Shown here one piece after another: positions 18,314 to 26,759 of a stretch of DNA of 64,000 bases (position 1 is its first letter; the number at the start of each line of letters is the position of its first letter). The notes under the pieces were generated by a model. It was not told where the DNA came from. It was given only the letters and a program-made list of their open reading frames with translations, and did no database searches. The DNA lies in the NCBI GenBank assembly GCA_964454975.1, contig CAYVVD010000004.1, positions 62,001 to 126,000 on the forward strand. Reading direction: 5' to 3'. The DNA comes from CAYVVD01 sp964454975 (GTDB lineage Bacteria; Bacteroidota; Ignavibacteria; Kapaibacteriales; UBA2268). The translations under genes and the position numbers were made by a program.

Positions 18314-19529
18314 ATTTTCCCTTTTTATAAAATTCCTGCATCATATTGTTTAATTCAATTAGCTGATCGGTGCTCAGGAAACTGAGCGATTGTATTTCTC
18401 TGATTAACGAAAACAGCTTTGCAACTTTCTTTTCCGTCATGCCTGTTTTGCCTGCAAGTGCAATTATTTCATTAGTATTAAATTCCCTTATATTAATATA
18501 GAATCTTGTCCGAATAAATTCCCTGAAATGCTTTATTTTTTTCCCTGCAAGCGATTTGTGTGTCGCTGAATTAAAATATAGCTCAGAGATAGTCTTAACG
18601 AAATCAACCGTTGTATTTCTCGGAGAGGGAATCACAGGAATAATTCTCTGCCTGCGTTTGATTCCGAATACAAACATTGCGATTATACCGGCGGTAATCA
18701 GATAGAGTCCCCAGGTCAGGTTTTCATTGGTCAGTATTACCTGGAAGGGGGATAAAGAGTGTTTGGATGTACTTTTATAGTGCTCATCCCAGATTATATT
18801 TGTATCGTTGAAATATGAAAATACTTTTGCTGCATATTTATGGTTACTACCTTCCAGAAAGTTTATGTTTGTGAATGCAAACGGGGAGCAGTGCAGGTAA
18901 AATTCCCCCTCCCCAAATTTTACTTTTAAGTAATTAACATAGGTGCTGTCTTCAAAACCGAGTACGGTTGTATTTTCATGGTCCCAGAAGTTTAAGTAAT
19001 AACCGAATCGACCGTAGTTAAACCTGTAATGTTTTTCGCCGAATTCAGGATTCGCCATTCTTGTAGTAATAAAAGTTTTATCATTATCAACCAATCCGAA
19101 TTGAGGCATAGGGATGTAAGTATATGAATAGTTAGTAAACAGTGTATCCATCAGTAGATTGCTAAAACCGTTTGATGAAATGAATACTTTATTGCCCTTA
19201 CTTACAAAACCAAGCAATTCAATTAAATCGCTTTCATCAATTCTCGCGTATTCATCAATAATTACATATGTGTATTTATCAACATTAGCATAAATAGAAT
19301 CAAAGCCGTTTCCGAGAAACTGGTAAGCAGTAGAGTCAACATTAATGATGGTGTTTCCACCTGCAATGTCCGGCAGAGTTTGACGCAAAGCATAAGCTCC
19401 ATAAGGCCATTTGTGTTTTTGCGAGAATGATGGCCGCCAGTTAAGCTCCTTTGGTGAAAAGAACTCGATTATTATAACACCGAGAATAATGATTCCAAAG
19501 AATATGAAATATGCTGTTTTGTTCCTCAA
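18276..19529 (-). CDS. DUF4350 domain membrane protein
   Basis: 417 residues. An N-terminal anchor (about residues 7-24) is followed by KHKWPYGAYALRQTLPDI, the family's characteristic 'PYG.YAL...L' opening, and then a large extracytoplasmic domain with a Rossmann-like stretch (YTYVIIDEYARIDESDLIEL, GNKVFISSNGF). A second membrane segment (about 276-294) precedes a cytoplasmic helical tail. DUF4350 genes regularly accompany DUF4129, MoxR and DUF58 genes in Bacteroidota. It overlaps the DUF4129 gene by 4 nt and MoxR by 38 nt. Function unknown. Confidence 0.85.
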   Translation of the reverse strand: MRNKTAYFIFFGIIILGVIIIEFFSPKELNWRPSFSQKHKWPYGAYALRQTLPDIAGGNTIINVDSTAYQFLGNGFDSIYANVDKYTYVIIDEYARIDESDLIELLGFVSKGNKVFISSNGFSNLLMDTLFTNYSYTYIPMPQFGLVDNDKTFITTRMANPEFGEKHYRFNYGRFGYYLNFWDHENTTVLGFEDSTYVNYLKVKFGEGEFYLHCSPFAFTNINFLEGSNHKYAAKVFSYFNDTNIIWDEHYKSTSKHSLSPFQVILTNENLTWGLYLITAGIIAMFVFGIKRRQRIIPVIPSPRNTTVDFVKTISELYFNSATHKSLAGKKIKHFREFIRTRFYINIREFNTNEIIALAGKTGMTEKKVAKLFSLIREIQSLSFLSTDQLIELNNMMQEFYKKGKYGTTKRAPAEWI

Positions 19530-20302
19530 GCAAGCTTCTCCAGCATTGAATCAAATTCCTGTTTAATGCTTTTGAACTCTATCTCTCCGATCGGGAAATC
19601 GCCATACCAGATAAAATCAAATATAAGACTGAGTCTGATGAAGTTCTGCTTTAATCCGGAGTCTTGTATTTCCTGCTCATAATGGTGGTTGGTTTTGTCC
19701 ACTCCCCATGTTATTATACTTCTATCGGTTAATCTTTTGAGAACAAACAGGTAATATAGGCGTACAGCCCTTCTTAACTGATTTTCCGCTATTGTCTTCC
19801 TTATTTCTACTTCGAAATTTATTTCATGCAGGTCTTCATCTGAAAATGATGCTTTTCTGCGTACTACATTTATGTCAGGAACAATCATTGCCTTATTGCC
19901 GGACCTGTTTACGAAGTAAAGAATTAATGCAAACACTAATATCAACGCAATAAAAAGCAAGCCTTTGTACTCGTTAAGGCCTCGTGATATGAGGTTATTA
20001 TAAATCCAAAGGCGGATTTTCCACAGGAGTTCTTCCCACCATGAGGCATCAACAGGTTCCTTCTTCCAGTCGTAATTTAAGTCTGAATCTTTCCGTAGCG
20101 ATGCAAGTGTGCTTTTCTTTATCTTTGATTCAATTACAGTGGCTGAGTCAATATTTTTTTGTACCCAGGATGTATCGAAAACATTCAGGTTATAATCAGA
20201 TTCAGGATCATCCCGCATTGCCTCCTGCATTGGTGATTCTGCAATGAGGAAAGTTGAAAGAAGAAAAATTAGAAATATATAATGGGAAATGCGTTTACTC
20301 AT
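19526..20302 (-). CDS. DUF4129 domain protein with signal peptide and one membrane helix
   Basis: 258 residues from the ATG at 20302 (MSKRISHYIFLIFLLSTFLI), which gives a clear signal sequence. The frame is open to 20335, but that start would overlap the upstream gene by 41 nt instead of 8 nt. An acidic periplasmic region is followed by a membrane helix (about 118-135) and the DUF4129 C-terminal domain: NQLRRAVRLYYLFVLKRLTD, then IITWGVDKTNHHY. In other proteins this module accompanies transglutaminase or MoxR clusters. It is part of the SpoIIM-to-DUF58 gene string. Confidence 0.82.
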   Translation of the reverse strand: MSKRISHYIFLIFLLSTFLIAESPMQEAMRDDPESDYNLNVFDTSWVQKNIDSATVIESKIKKSTLASLRKDSDLNYDWKKEPVDASWWEELLWKIRLWIYNNLISRGLNEYKGLLFIALILVFALILYFVNRSGNKAMIVPDINVVRRKASFSDEDLHEINFEVEIRKTIAENQLRRAVRLYYLFVLKRLTDRSIITWGVDKTNHHYEQEIQDSGLKQNFIRLSLIFDFIWYGDFPIGEIEFKSIKQEFDSMLEKLA

Positions 20303-21242
20303 TCCCTTTATCCATCTCAGATTCCATTTCGTCAAGCCGGTTCATAAGAGTTGGCGCCTCTTTTCTTTCAACCAAGTTGAAGAAATGGAAAGTAAACATG
20401 ATATAAAAAATGGCTGTAAACAATGAACCCAAAGCAGCTAAAATCCCAAACAATGTTCTTAATATGCTGTCAAATGTAGAAGGTTCGGCCATTACATCAA
20501 TACTGAAAATTCCGGTAAGCATTATCTGAATGTATAGGGGCAAGAAGAAAATACCGGAAAGAGTAGCGGCGATTAAATATGTAACTATTGAATAACCAAG
20601 TGTAGGCCACCAATAGCCTTTCACAAGCTGAAAGCTTCTTTTCATTGCATCAAAAATGCTTCGTTTTTCAAAAATCAAAGCCTGCGGGCCTAATATTAAA
20701 GAAACTATGAAATATATAAATGGAATAATTGACAGGAGAATCAGAGCCAGTGTGATAAATGGGCTAATTACAGCCGGTAAAAGAATTATCAAGTAAGCAC
20801 CTGCAAATAGTAATCCCAATAACAAATTATAACCGAGAAGTGGCAGCACTTGTTTCAGCACACTTTGGAATACTTCATTCAGTGGAATTTTTGTCCTTTC
20901 TTCGTAAATATACAACTTGAAATACCCTAGAACCACTGCCATAAGTGCAAGGACGCCAAATAGGTTTAAAGCTGCTGAAACCAATGAATTAAACATCATC
21001 CCAAACGGGTCAGCAATCCTTGTGGCGCTTACTGAACCAAACGAACCCATATTGCTGAATACTTCCTCAAAGTAAAAACCAATAAAAATTCCCCCGGCAA
21101 TAAAAAATGGCCCTGCAATAAAGAGGATAGCCGGAAAAAAAGAAGAAAATTCATGCCTGATAAACATAAATGTTGCATTCAATAATCCGCCTAAATCGCG
21201 GACTGCGCGTACTTGTACTATTTTATCGGTTCCGTTATTCAT
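20295..21242 (-). CDS. Polytopic membrane protein of the SpoIIM/MoxR cluster
   Basis: 315 residues with about six or seven hydrophobic helices and few conserved polar residues. The layout (N-terminal cytoplasmic 20 residues, then paired helices, FEKRSIFDAMKRSFQLVKGY between helices) resembles the glycerophosphodiester-phosphodiesterase membrane domain/DUF975-like transport-associated proteins. A segment KRSFQLVKGYWW is typical of these. It overlaps SpoIIM by 8 nt at its start and DUF4129 by 8 nt at its end. The biochemical role is not known. Confidence 0.75.
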   Translation of the reverse strand: MNNGTDKIVQVRAVRDLGGLLNATFMFIRHEFSSFFPAILFIAGPFFIAGGIFIGFYFEEVFSNMGSFGSVSATRIADPFGMMFNSLVSAALNLFGVLALMAVVLGYFKLYIYEERTKIPLNEVFQSVLKQVLPLLGYNLLLGLLFAGAYLIILLPAVISPFITLALILLSIIPFIYFIVSLILGPQALIFEKRSIFDAMKRSFQLVKGYWWPTLGYSIVTYLIAATLSGIFFLPLYIQIMLTGIFSIDVMAEPSTFDSILRTLFGILAALGSLFTAIFYIMFTFHFFNLVERKEAPTLMNRLDEMESEMDKGNE

Positions 21243-22200
21243 AATGTTTCCCTATCATTTTTCTTAATTTCATCGGGTAATACCAGAAATAAAAAGTTAA
21301 AAACGCAAGTGATAAAATTATTATTGCCCAGTTAATTACCGGGCTAATTTGGTAATATCTCGTTACAAAAGCCTCTATAAATGCTGCAATCATGAATAAG
21401 GGGACAAGACCCACCAGCATTTTCATTGCCTGCCCGGCTCCGCGTTTAAATGATTCCATCCGCGAATATGTTTTAGGGAACAAAAAGCTCTTGCCTATTA
21501 TGATTCCTGCAGCGCCTGCTATAACGATTGACGTTAATTCAACAGTTCCATGAATCATGACTGTACCAAATGCAGTCCAAAACAATTCGTGGTCCCAGAA
21601 GAAGCTAAAGAATGCACCGATTCTGATTCCTTCTACAACAATTTTATAGGCAGCCCCGACAATAAGGATGATCCCATGAGAAAAAACAAAAAAGGAAACC
21701 AGGATATTATTGAACATAATGTAAAGAAACATGAAGACCTGTTTTTGCTTGTAGATTCCCAGTGGATCTCCATTTTCTATGTTGCTTAGGGTTTGGTTAA
21801 TGTAACCGTCGCCAATTATGCTTCTGACAAATGTATCATCTATTGCATTAGATACTACACCTGTTAGTATGCCCAGAACAAAGACAGCAAGTGAGGTTAG
21901 AATGAATTTATAGTTATCTGCAACAGCGCCGGGAACTTCGTATAACCAAAATTTTTTAAATCTTTCTATCCCTTCTTTTTTATTTTTATAAATCTTAATG
22001 TGTATCCTTGAGCTAAGGCTGTTGAGGAATTTGGCAGTTTTGCTCCCGGGATAGAATGTTTGAGCATATGAGAGGTCGTCCATTGTTTCTACGTAATAAT
22101 CAGCTAATTTATCCGGGTTGATATCAGAGCTGTCGGAAATCATTTTTTCGAATTGAACCCATTTATCGCGGTTCTTTTGCAGGAACTGAACTTCTCTCAT
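21235..22200 (-). CDS. SpoIIM-family (stage II sporulation protein M-like) membrane protein
   Basis: 321 residues. An N-terminal helical cytoplasmic region (about 100 residues, with DLSYAQTFYPGSKTAKFLNS) is followed by membrane helices including FILTSLAVFVLGILTGVVSN, IMFNNILVSFFVFSHGIIL and MIHGTVELTSIVIAGAAGI. The HGTxELxxIxIAGAAG segment is the family hallmark. In non-spore-formers these proteins are encoded with RDD, DUF4129 and MoxR genes, as here. The first gene of the minus-strand cluster, divergent from the RDD gene with 51 nt between start codons. Confidence 0.9.
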   Translation of the reverse strand: MREVQFLQKNRDKWVQFEKMISDSSDINPDKLADYYVETMDDLSYAQTFYPGSKTAKFLNSLSSRIHIKIYKNKKEGIERFKKFWLYEVPGAVADNYKFILTSLAVFVLGILTGVVSNAIDDTFVRSIIGDGYINQTLSNIENGDPLGIYKQKQVFMFLYIMFNNILVSFFVFSHGIILIVGAAYKIVVEGIRIGAFFSFFWDHELFWTAFGTVMIHGTVELTSIVIAGAAGIIIGKSFLFPKTYSRMESFKRGAGQAMKMLVGLVPLFMIAAFIEAFVTRYYQISPVINWAIIILSLAFLTFYFWYYPMKLRKMIGKHYE

Positions 22201-22251
22201 TGAATTTAATGCTTGATTTTAGTGTACTTCAAATTATGAAATAATTGAGTA

Positions 22252-22989
22252 ATGGAAAATCTTAAAATTGAGACAACGCATAATGTCCTCCTCGAATACC
22301 CTGTCGCGAGTATAGGGGACAGGCTGCTTGCATATATAATTGACCAGTTCATACTTGTGATATATTATATCGCCGTGATAAGTTTGATAATTGAATCCCG
22401 GATGGATGTCTCTGATGATGTTGGAATTGCTTTATTCATAATCTTCATTGCAGGGCCGATTATTTTTTACGAATTACTTTTTGAAAATATAATGAATGGC
22501 CAAACACCCGGGAAAATAATAATGAAGATACGCGTAATTAAGCAAGACGGTTCATCTCCAGGAATTGGCAGCTTTTTTCTCAGGTGGCTGCTACGGTGGA
22601 TAGAAATACCTCTTACCGGTGGCGTTGCCGCAATTATTGCTATTGCAATGAACGGCAAAGGGCAGAGAATAGGAGATATGGCGGCAGGGACAACGGTCGT
22701 AAAAGTTGAGAAAAAAGAGAACCTCGAGGACACGATTTTCGAGAAAGTAGATGATGATTATGAAGTTGCTTTCCCTGAAGCAGCAAACCTGAATGATGCT
22801 CAGATTAGTATCGCAAAAGAATTATTAAATCAGTATAGTATGCAGGATGTTAGCGACACAGTTGTCGGAGCTATTTATAAAGCCAAAAGAACCTTTGAGA
22901 AGAAAATGGGAATTAAAAGTGATTACTCCCCGGATGTATTCTTCAGGCTTGTGATAAAGGACTATAACAAGATTCACGGAAATTTATGA
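22252..22989 (+). CDS. RDD-family membrane protein
   Basis: 245 residues. The RDD domain occupies about residues 10-150: YPVASIGDRLLAYIIDQFIL (Arg-Asp-Asp-like spacing), NGQTPGKIIMKIRVIKQDG and GQRIGDMAAGTTVVK, with three to four membrane helices. A cytoplasmic C-terminal tail of about 80 residues is helical. RDD proteins are membrane proteins of uncertain, possibly ion-transport, function. Divergently oriented to the SpoIIM cluster and likely functionally linked. Its stop overlaps the start of a tiny Cys/Lys-rich gene (ATGA). Confidence 0.9.
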   Translation: MENLKIETTHNVLLEYPVASIGDRLLAYIIDQFILVIYYIAVISLIIESRMDVSDDVGIALFIIFIAGPIIFYELLFENIMNGQTPGKIIMKIRVIKQDGSSPGIGSFFLRWLLRWIEIPLTGGVAAIIAIAMNGKGQRIGDMAAGTTVVKVEKKENLEDTIFEKVDDDYEVAFPEAANLNDAQISIAKELLNQYSMQDVSDTVVGAIYKAKRTFEKKMGIKSDYSPDVFFRLVIKDYNKIHGNL

Positions 22990-23087
22990 GTACAAAAGAC
23001 TGCCCATATTGCGATGGTAACTGCAAGGATTTGTGTAAAAAAGACAAAAAAGACAAAAAAGACAAAAAGAAAAAGAAGAAAAAATAA
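22986..23087 (+). CDS. 33-residue Cys- and Lys-rich peptide, possible small protein
   Basis: An ATG overlapping the RDD stop by 4 nt opens a 33-codon frame ending at 23087. The peptide begins MSTKDCPYCDGNCKDLC, with CPYC and CKDLC cysteine pairs, and continues as KKD repeats into an all-lysine tail encoded by imperfect 9-nt A-rich repeats. The ATGA coupling to the RDD gene and the non-random Cys spacing suggest a real gene, perhaps metal-binding and nucleic-acid- or membrane-associated. The A-rich tail could also be chance low complexity. No known family recognised. Confidence 0.5.
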   Translation: MSTKDCPYCDGNCKDLCKKDKKDKKDKKKKKKK

Positions 23088-23151
23088 TCGTAAGGGCAGT
23101 TCTTCCAAAGTGGTGTGGCTATGCCGGTGAAACGCAAAATCTATAAACCAT

Positions 23152-23748
23152 TTATTTATTAATATCTATTCTTTTCTCTTCCACTAATTCCAATGCTGTT
23201 TTTTCGTCCCTCCATGACACAGAATCATAAGTATTTGTACCCTTGTAATTACTAAACCAGCTTTCCAGTTCACCCAATGCAGTATTGTACTTCTGTCGAA
23301 AATCGTTAAATGTTTGCGCCCGGATTGACTGCAAATTGGTATCAGCGGGGATTGCAACTATCCAGCTTGTTGAATTGCTTCCTTCGTGCATATCCATAAC
23401 TCCAAGCGGGGTTGTTTCAATAAGTGTCGCAGTTTCGATTTCCCGGCACAGTACCACTATATCAATCGGAATTGGTGAATCCTTATCGTCAATATTTGTT
23501 GATGGAACAAACCCAATATTGCCAGGTGAAGGAAGGTAGCGGATTATCCTGTCGCTCCCATCGTGCTTGTCCATAACAAATCCTGCCTTTTTAATGTTGT
23601 AATCAATCATCTGGGCGCTGCCGGCAGGCATTTCTATAACTGCATGCAGGTTCCCGGCATGAGAATATGTAGCAAGGTGGTAATAACTGAATTTTTCGCA
23701 AGAAAAAAACGCAAATATCAGTATAAAAGTTAAAAGTGTTAATCTCAT
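23152..23748 (-). CDS. Inorganic-pyrophosphatase-like lipoprotein with degenerate active site
   Basis: 198 residues. The signal segment ends at Cys17 (FAFFSC), probably a lipoprotein. The body follows family I soluble pyrophosphatase: AVIEMPAGSAQMIDYNIKK, then YLPSPGNIGFVPST, PIDIVVLCREI, PLGVMDMHEG and WIVAIPAD. By hand alignment to E. coli enzyme the Glu20 equivalent is kept, but Lys29/Glu31 read Asp/Asn, the DxDPxD metal motif reads DSPIPID with one Asp left, and the Asp97/Asp102/Lys104 positions are changed. It may therefore bind rather than hydrolyse. It overlaps the beta-lactamase stop by 1 nt and is the last gene of a three-gene operon. Confidence 0.75.
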   Translation of the reverse strand: MRLTLLTFILIFAFFSCEKFSYYHLATYSHAGNLHAVIEMPAGSAQMIDYNIKKAGFVMDKHDGSDRIIRYLPSPGNIGFVPSTNIDDKDSPIPIDIVVLCREIETATLIETTPLGVMDMHEGSNSTSWIVAIPADTNLQSIRAQTFNDFRQKYNTALGELESWFSNYKGTNTYDSVSWRDEKTALELVEEKRIDINK

Positions 23749-24530
23749 TATTCTATTCCGAAGACGTCGGACATTATTTTCTTTACGATTAACTTGCGAG
23801 AGCCCATCAGTGCTATATCCATTTCCTTGTAGTTAATATGATTAGCAAAAAAAAGGACATTGTCTTTTATTTCGTACCAGCCGACATACCATGCCGAGCC
23901 ATCATCAGACATACCTGTTTTCGCATATAACTTATACTTAGGCGTTTTTTCCTCGATCATTATTCTCTTTGTGTCTTCGATGACTTGTTTTTTGAAGGGC
24001 AATTCGCCGGAATAAACTTCCCGAAGGAAATCAACCTGCTCAAGTGGGGTGATTTTCAGCGTTCCATTCAGCCAGAACTCATCTATGTCATAATCACCAA
24101 TTTTTTGATTGCCATAATTAACTTTGTTGAGGAACTTTTGCATTTTCTCTTTGCCAACGCGTCTTGCCATTTCCTGGTAGAACCATACAACCGAATACTT
24201 AAATGCAGATTTCATGTTATGGTCGTTATTTGCATGTTGGGACTGGCGCAAAATCTGATCCCAGGGAAGTTTCTCATCAATACTTACAACAGCCTCAGTC
24301 TGAAGCGCAACCATCGAATTAAATACTTTGAAAGTTGATGCCGGTGTATAGCGGGTATTACATTTATCTCGATTAAAGAACAGGTATTTATTTTCAGCCT
24401 GGTTGTAAATTACAATGCAACCTTCGTATCCAAGGTCATTATAATATTTTTCAAAATCTTTCCTGTCTTCGCTGGAGATACCGCAAGAAGCAATTAAAAA
24501 ACAAATTAGAAGAAAGCCTGCTATTTTCAT
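23748..24530 (-). CDS. Class D (OXA-type) serine beta-lactamase, predicted lipoprotein
   Basis: 260 residues, standard class D length. The lipoprotein signal ends at LIASC (Cys16). All active-site motifs are present: S65-T-F-K68 (nucleophile and carbamylatable Lys), S113-V-V115, Y139-G-N141, Trp153 (FWLNG) and K204-T-G206. The stretch VVWFYQEMARRVGKEKM, then LNKVNYGNQ and LEQVDFLREVYSG aligns closely with OXA enzymes. Class D enzymes hydrolyse beta-lactams in the periplasm; the spectrum cannot be read from sequence alone. The gene abuts the TPR gene with no gap and has neighbour-like base composition, so it looks resident rather than recently acquired. Confidence 0.93.
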   Translation of the reverse strand: MKIAGFLLICFLIASCGISSEDRKDFEKYYNDLGYEGCIVIYNQAENKYLFFNRDKCNTRYTPASTFKVFNSMVALQTEAVVSIDEKLPWDQILRQSQHANNDHNMKSAFKYSVVWFYQEMARRVGKEKMQKFLNKVNYGNQKIGDYDIDEFWLNGTLKITPLEQVDFLREVYSGELPFKKQVIEDTKRIMIEEKTPKYKLYAKTGMSDDGSAWYVGWYEIKDNVLFFANHINYKEMDIALMGSRKLIVKKIMSDVFGIE

Positions 24531-25841
24531 TTATCCCTCGTTGAAACCCATTCTTTTCAGCCACCGCTTTACCTGGATCGAATTTTGCGTTGGCGTGGGT
24601 CTCAATTTAAGAAATTTATTGAAGTCGTTAGCAGCGTCGAAATTCTTATTCAACTCGCGGTAAACCATTCCTCGATTTAAATAAACAGGTGCATATTCAG
24701 GATTGATTTCTAATGCGAGGGTAAAGTCTTCAAGTGCTTTTTTATGGTAATTAAGCTTCATATAAGCGATGCCGCGTCCGAGATATGCCTGAATCAATTT
24801 ATTATTTAGCGCAATTGAACGGGAGAAATCCATTATGGCTTCTTTGTGGTTTTTGAGGATGTTCTGGGCATTTCCCCTGCCGAGATAAGCTACAGTAAAC
24901 TGGCTATCCAATTCAATTGCTTTGTCATAATCCAGGATAGAAACAAGGAATTTCTTTGAATTGTATTTAGCGTTTGCCCTGTTGTAAAGTATTCTGGGCG
25001 AATTAGGTTTTAATTTTAAAGCTTCATCATAATCAATAATGGCATTTTCATACTGCTTTAATGCAAAGTATGCAAAGCCCCTGTTGTTATGCGCATCTGC
25101 AGAGTTCGGGATTAACTGAACTACTTTATTGAAATCCCTGATTGCACGGCGGTAGTCTTTGAGTTTGCATAGGACAAGGCCTCTATAATTATAGGCAAGT
25201 TCAGAGGATTCATCAATCATAATTGCCCGTGTGTAATCCTTAACTGCTTCTTGAAAATTGCCAAGATTCCCATTTGCAATACCCATATATATATAGGCTT
25301 CATCATTCTTCTTGTCGTGCCTGATTACCTTCTTATAATCCTCAATGGCCTCTTCGTATTTTTTTTGCTCGAAGTAAACATTTGCACGATGCAGATAGGA
25401 GTTTGCGTGTCCGGGATTTAATTCGATAGCCTTATTAAAATCCTCTAATGCACTGTCATATTGCTTTTGCAGGAATTTGCAATAACCTCTCTTATAGAAG
25501 GCAAATGAAAACTCTTCGTTTAATTTAATTGCGCTTGTAAAATCAGAATGCGCTGATTTAAACTGATTTAAGTCCAGATAAACACTCCCACGCTTGAAAT
25601 AAGCAAAAGAAAAATTCGGGTTGAGTATTATTGAATTGTTAAAATCGTAAAGGGCTTTTCGCAGGTCTTTTTTCATTACATAAGCATTCCCACGCTTGAA
25701 ATAAGCAAATGCAGCCATGGGGTTAAGGTCAATGGCCTTTGTATAGAACTCTATTGCCTTGGGCCAGTTTTCTGCCTCGTAGCTAAGGTCTCCCTTGTCA
25801 ATAAATAGTTCCGCTTCTTTTATGTCTACGCCAACTGACAT
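24531..25841 (-). CDS. TPR-repeat protein (about twelve repeats)
   Basis: 436 residues made almost wholly of 34-residue tetratricopeptide repeats, about twelve, with consensus AYFKRGxxYxxxKxYxxAIxDFNKAIELNP. There is no signal peptide or membrane segment, so probably cytoplasmic. Repeats one and two share nucleotide stretches (around 25592 and 25691), suggesting recent internal duplication. TPR solenoids mediate protein-protein contacts; the partner is unknown. It is the first gene of a unit with the class D beta-lactamase and the pyrophosphatase-like lipoprotein, its stop directly adjoining the beta-lactamase ATG. Confidence 0.88.
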   Translation of the reverse strand: MSVGVDIKEAELFIDKGDLSYEAENWPKAIEFYTKAIDLNPMAAFAYFKRGNAYVMKKDLRKALYDFNNSIILNPNFSFAYFKRGSVYLDLNQFKSAHSDFTSAIKLNEEFSFAFYKRGYCKFLQKQYDSALEDFNKAIELNPGHANSYLHRANVYFEQKKYEEAIEDYKKVIRHDKKNDEAYIYMGIANGNLGNFQEAVKDYTRAIMIDESSELAYNYRGLVLCKLKDYRRAIRDFNKVVQLIPNSADAHNNRGFAYFALKQYENAIIDYDEALKLKPNSPRILYNRANAKYNSKKFLVSILDYDKAIELDSQFTVAYLGRGNAQNILKNHKEAIMDFSRSIALNNKLIQAYLGRGIAYMKLNYHKKALEDFTLALEINPEYAPVYLNRGMVYRELNKNFDAANDFNKFLKLRPTPTQNSIQVKRWLKRMGFNEG

Positions 25842-25932
25842 TTTAGCTAAATCTACAGTTTTTATATATAATTTCTAATCGGTATTTTTATTGCAATATT
25901 AATATAATACAAAATAAATATACGGATTTGGG

Positions 25933-26493
25933 ATGAGCAAGAAAGTGTTAGTGCCTATAGCAAGTGGCAGCGAAGAGATGGAAGCAGTTGTAATCATAGA
26001 TTTACTGCGCCGTTCGGGCTGTTTAGTTATTGTTGCCGGTGAGAGTGAATTAATTACTTGTTCAAGAGGAGTTAAGATTGTTCCTGATAAATTAATCGAC
26101 CAGATTGATGAAAATGAAGAATTCGATGCAATTGTCCTTCCGGGTGGCGGCCCCGGTACTGAACGCCTTTCCGAAAACGAGCATTTAAATAATCTGCTTA
26201 AAAATCATTCTGAAAACAACAAATTGACAGGTGCAATCTGCGCTGCACCGACAATTTTACATAAGAATAACCTGCTTAAGGAATCTGATAAGATTACCAG
26301 CCATCCCGGTGTTAAACTTCAATTAATAAAATATGTCTATACAGAAAATACCGTGGAAACCAGCAGGCATTTTTTTACGAGCAGGGGAGCAGGCACTACA
26401 ATACAATTCTCACTTAAGATAATCGAAAAATTGTACGACAAAGAAAAAGCGGATAAAATAGCAGCTGAAATTGTTTATAAAGGGGAGTATTAA
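25933..26493 (+). CDS. DJ-1/PfpI-family protein
   Basis: 186 residues. The class I glutamine-amidotransferase-like fold is shown by VLVPIASGSEEMEAV at the start (Glu of the DJ-1 triad), DAIVLPGGGPGTERL and the nucleophile elbow GAICAAP, whose Cys is the oxidation-sensitive residue of DJ-1/YajL. The length and the YVYTENTVETSR / TSRGAGTTIQFSLKIIE ending match DJ-1 rather than PfpI protease. Proposed roles for the family are protein or nucleotide deglycation and redox protection; which applies here is unknown. Its stop overlaps the acylphosphatase start (TAATG). Confidence 0.9.
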   Translation: MSKKVLVPIASGSEEMEAVVIIDLLRRSGCLVIVAGESELITCSRGVKIVPDKLIDQIDENEEFDAIVLPGGGPGTERLSENEHLNNLLKNHSENNKLTGAICAAPTILHKNNLLKESDKITSHPGVKLQLIKYVYTENTVETSRHFFTSRGAGTTIQFSLKIIEKLYDKEKADKIAAEIVYKGEY

Positions 26494-26759
26494 TGACAGT
26501 AAAATATTTAATTAGCGGATTAGTCCAGGGCGTAGGATACAGGTTTTTTACATATAAAAACGCTGACAATCTTGGGCTGGATGGTTATGCTAAAAATTTG
26601 TACGATGGCAGAGTGGAAGTAATTGCCAGTGGAGAAGAGGACAAATTAAAACAATTCGAGAGTTTCCTCCGCCAAGGACCTTCGCGCTCTAACGTTACAA
26701 ATATAGAAATTGATTATCCGGGAACGGAATATAATTGCAACGGCTTCGACATAAAATGA
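26493..26759 (+). CDS. acyP: Acylphosphatase
   Basis: 88 residues, normal acylphosphatase size. The signature GLVQGVGYRFFTYKNA carries the catalytic Arg, and YAKNLYDGRVEVIASG carries the catalytic Asn and the second consensus. It hydrolyses acyl phosphates such as acetyl or carbamoyl phosphate in the cytoplasm. It is coupled by overlaps to the DJ-1-like gene before it and the patatin-Omp85 gene after it, so the three are probably one transcript. Confidence 0.93.
   Translation: MTVKYLISGLVQGVGYRFFTYKNADNLGLDGYAKNLYDGRVEVIASGEEDKLKQFESFLRQGPSRSNVTNIEIDYPGTEYNCNGFDIK

Noticed and set aside
23748..24530. Recently acquired resistance gene
   Set aside because: No insertion sequence, integron attC-like site or compositional break surrounds it, and it is coupled to neighbours by overlaps.
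24531..25841. CRISPR-like or minisatellite repeat from recurring similar DNA stretches
   Set aside because: The periodicity is 102 nt and is explained by tetratricopeptide repeats in an intact protein.
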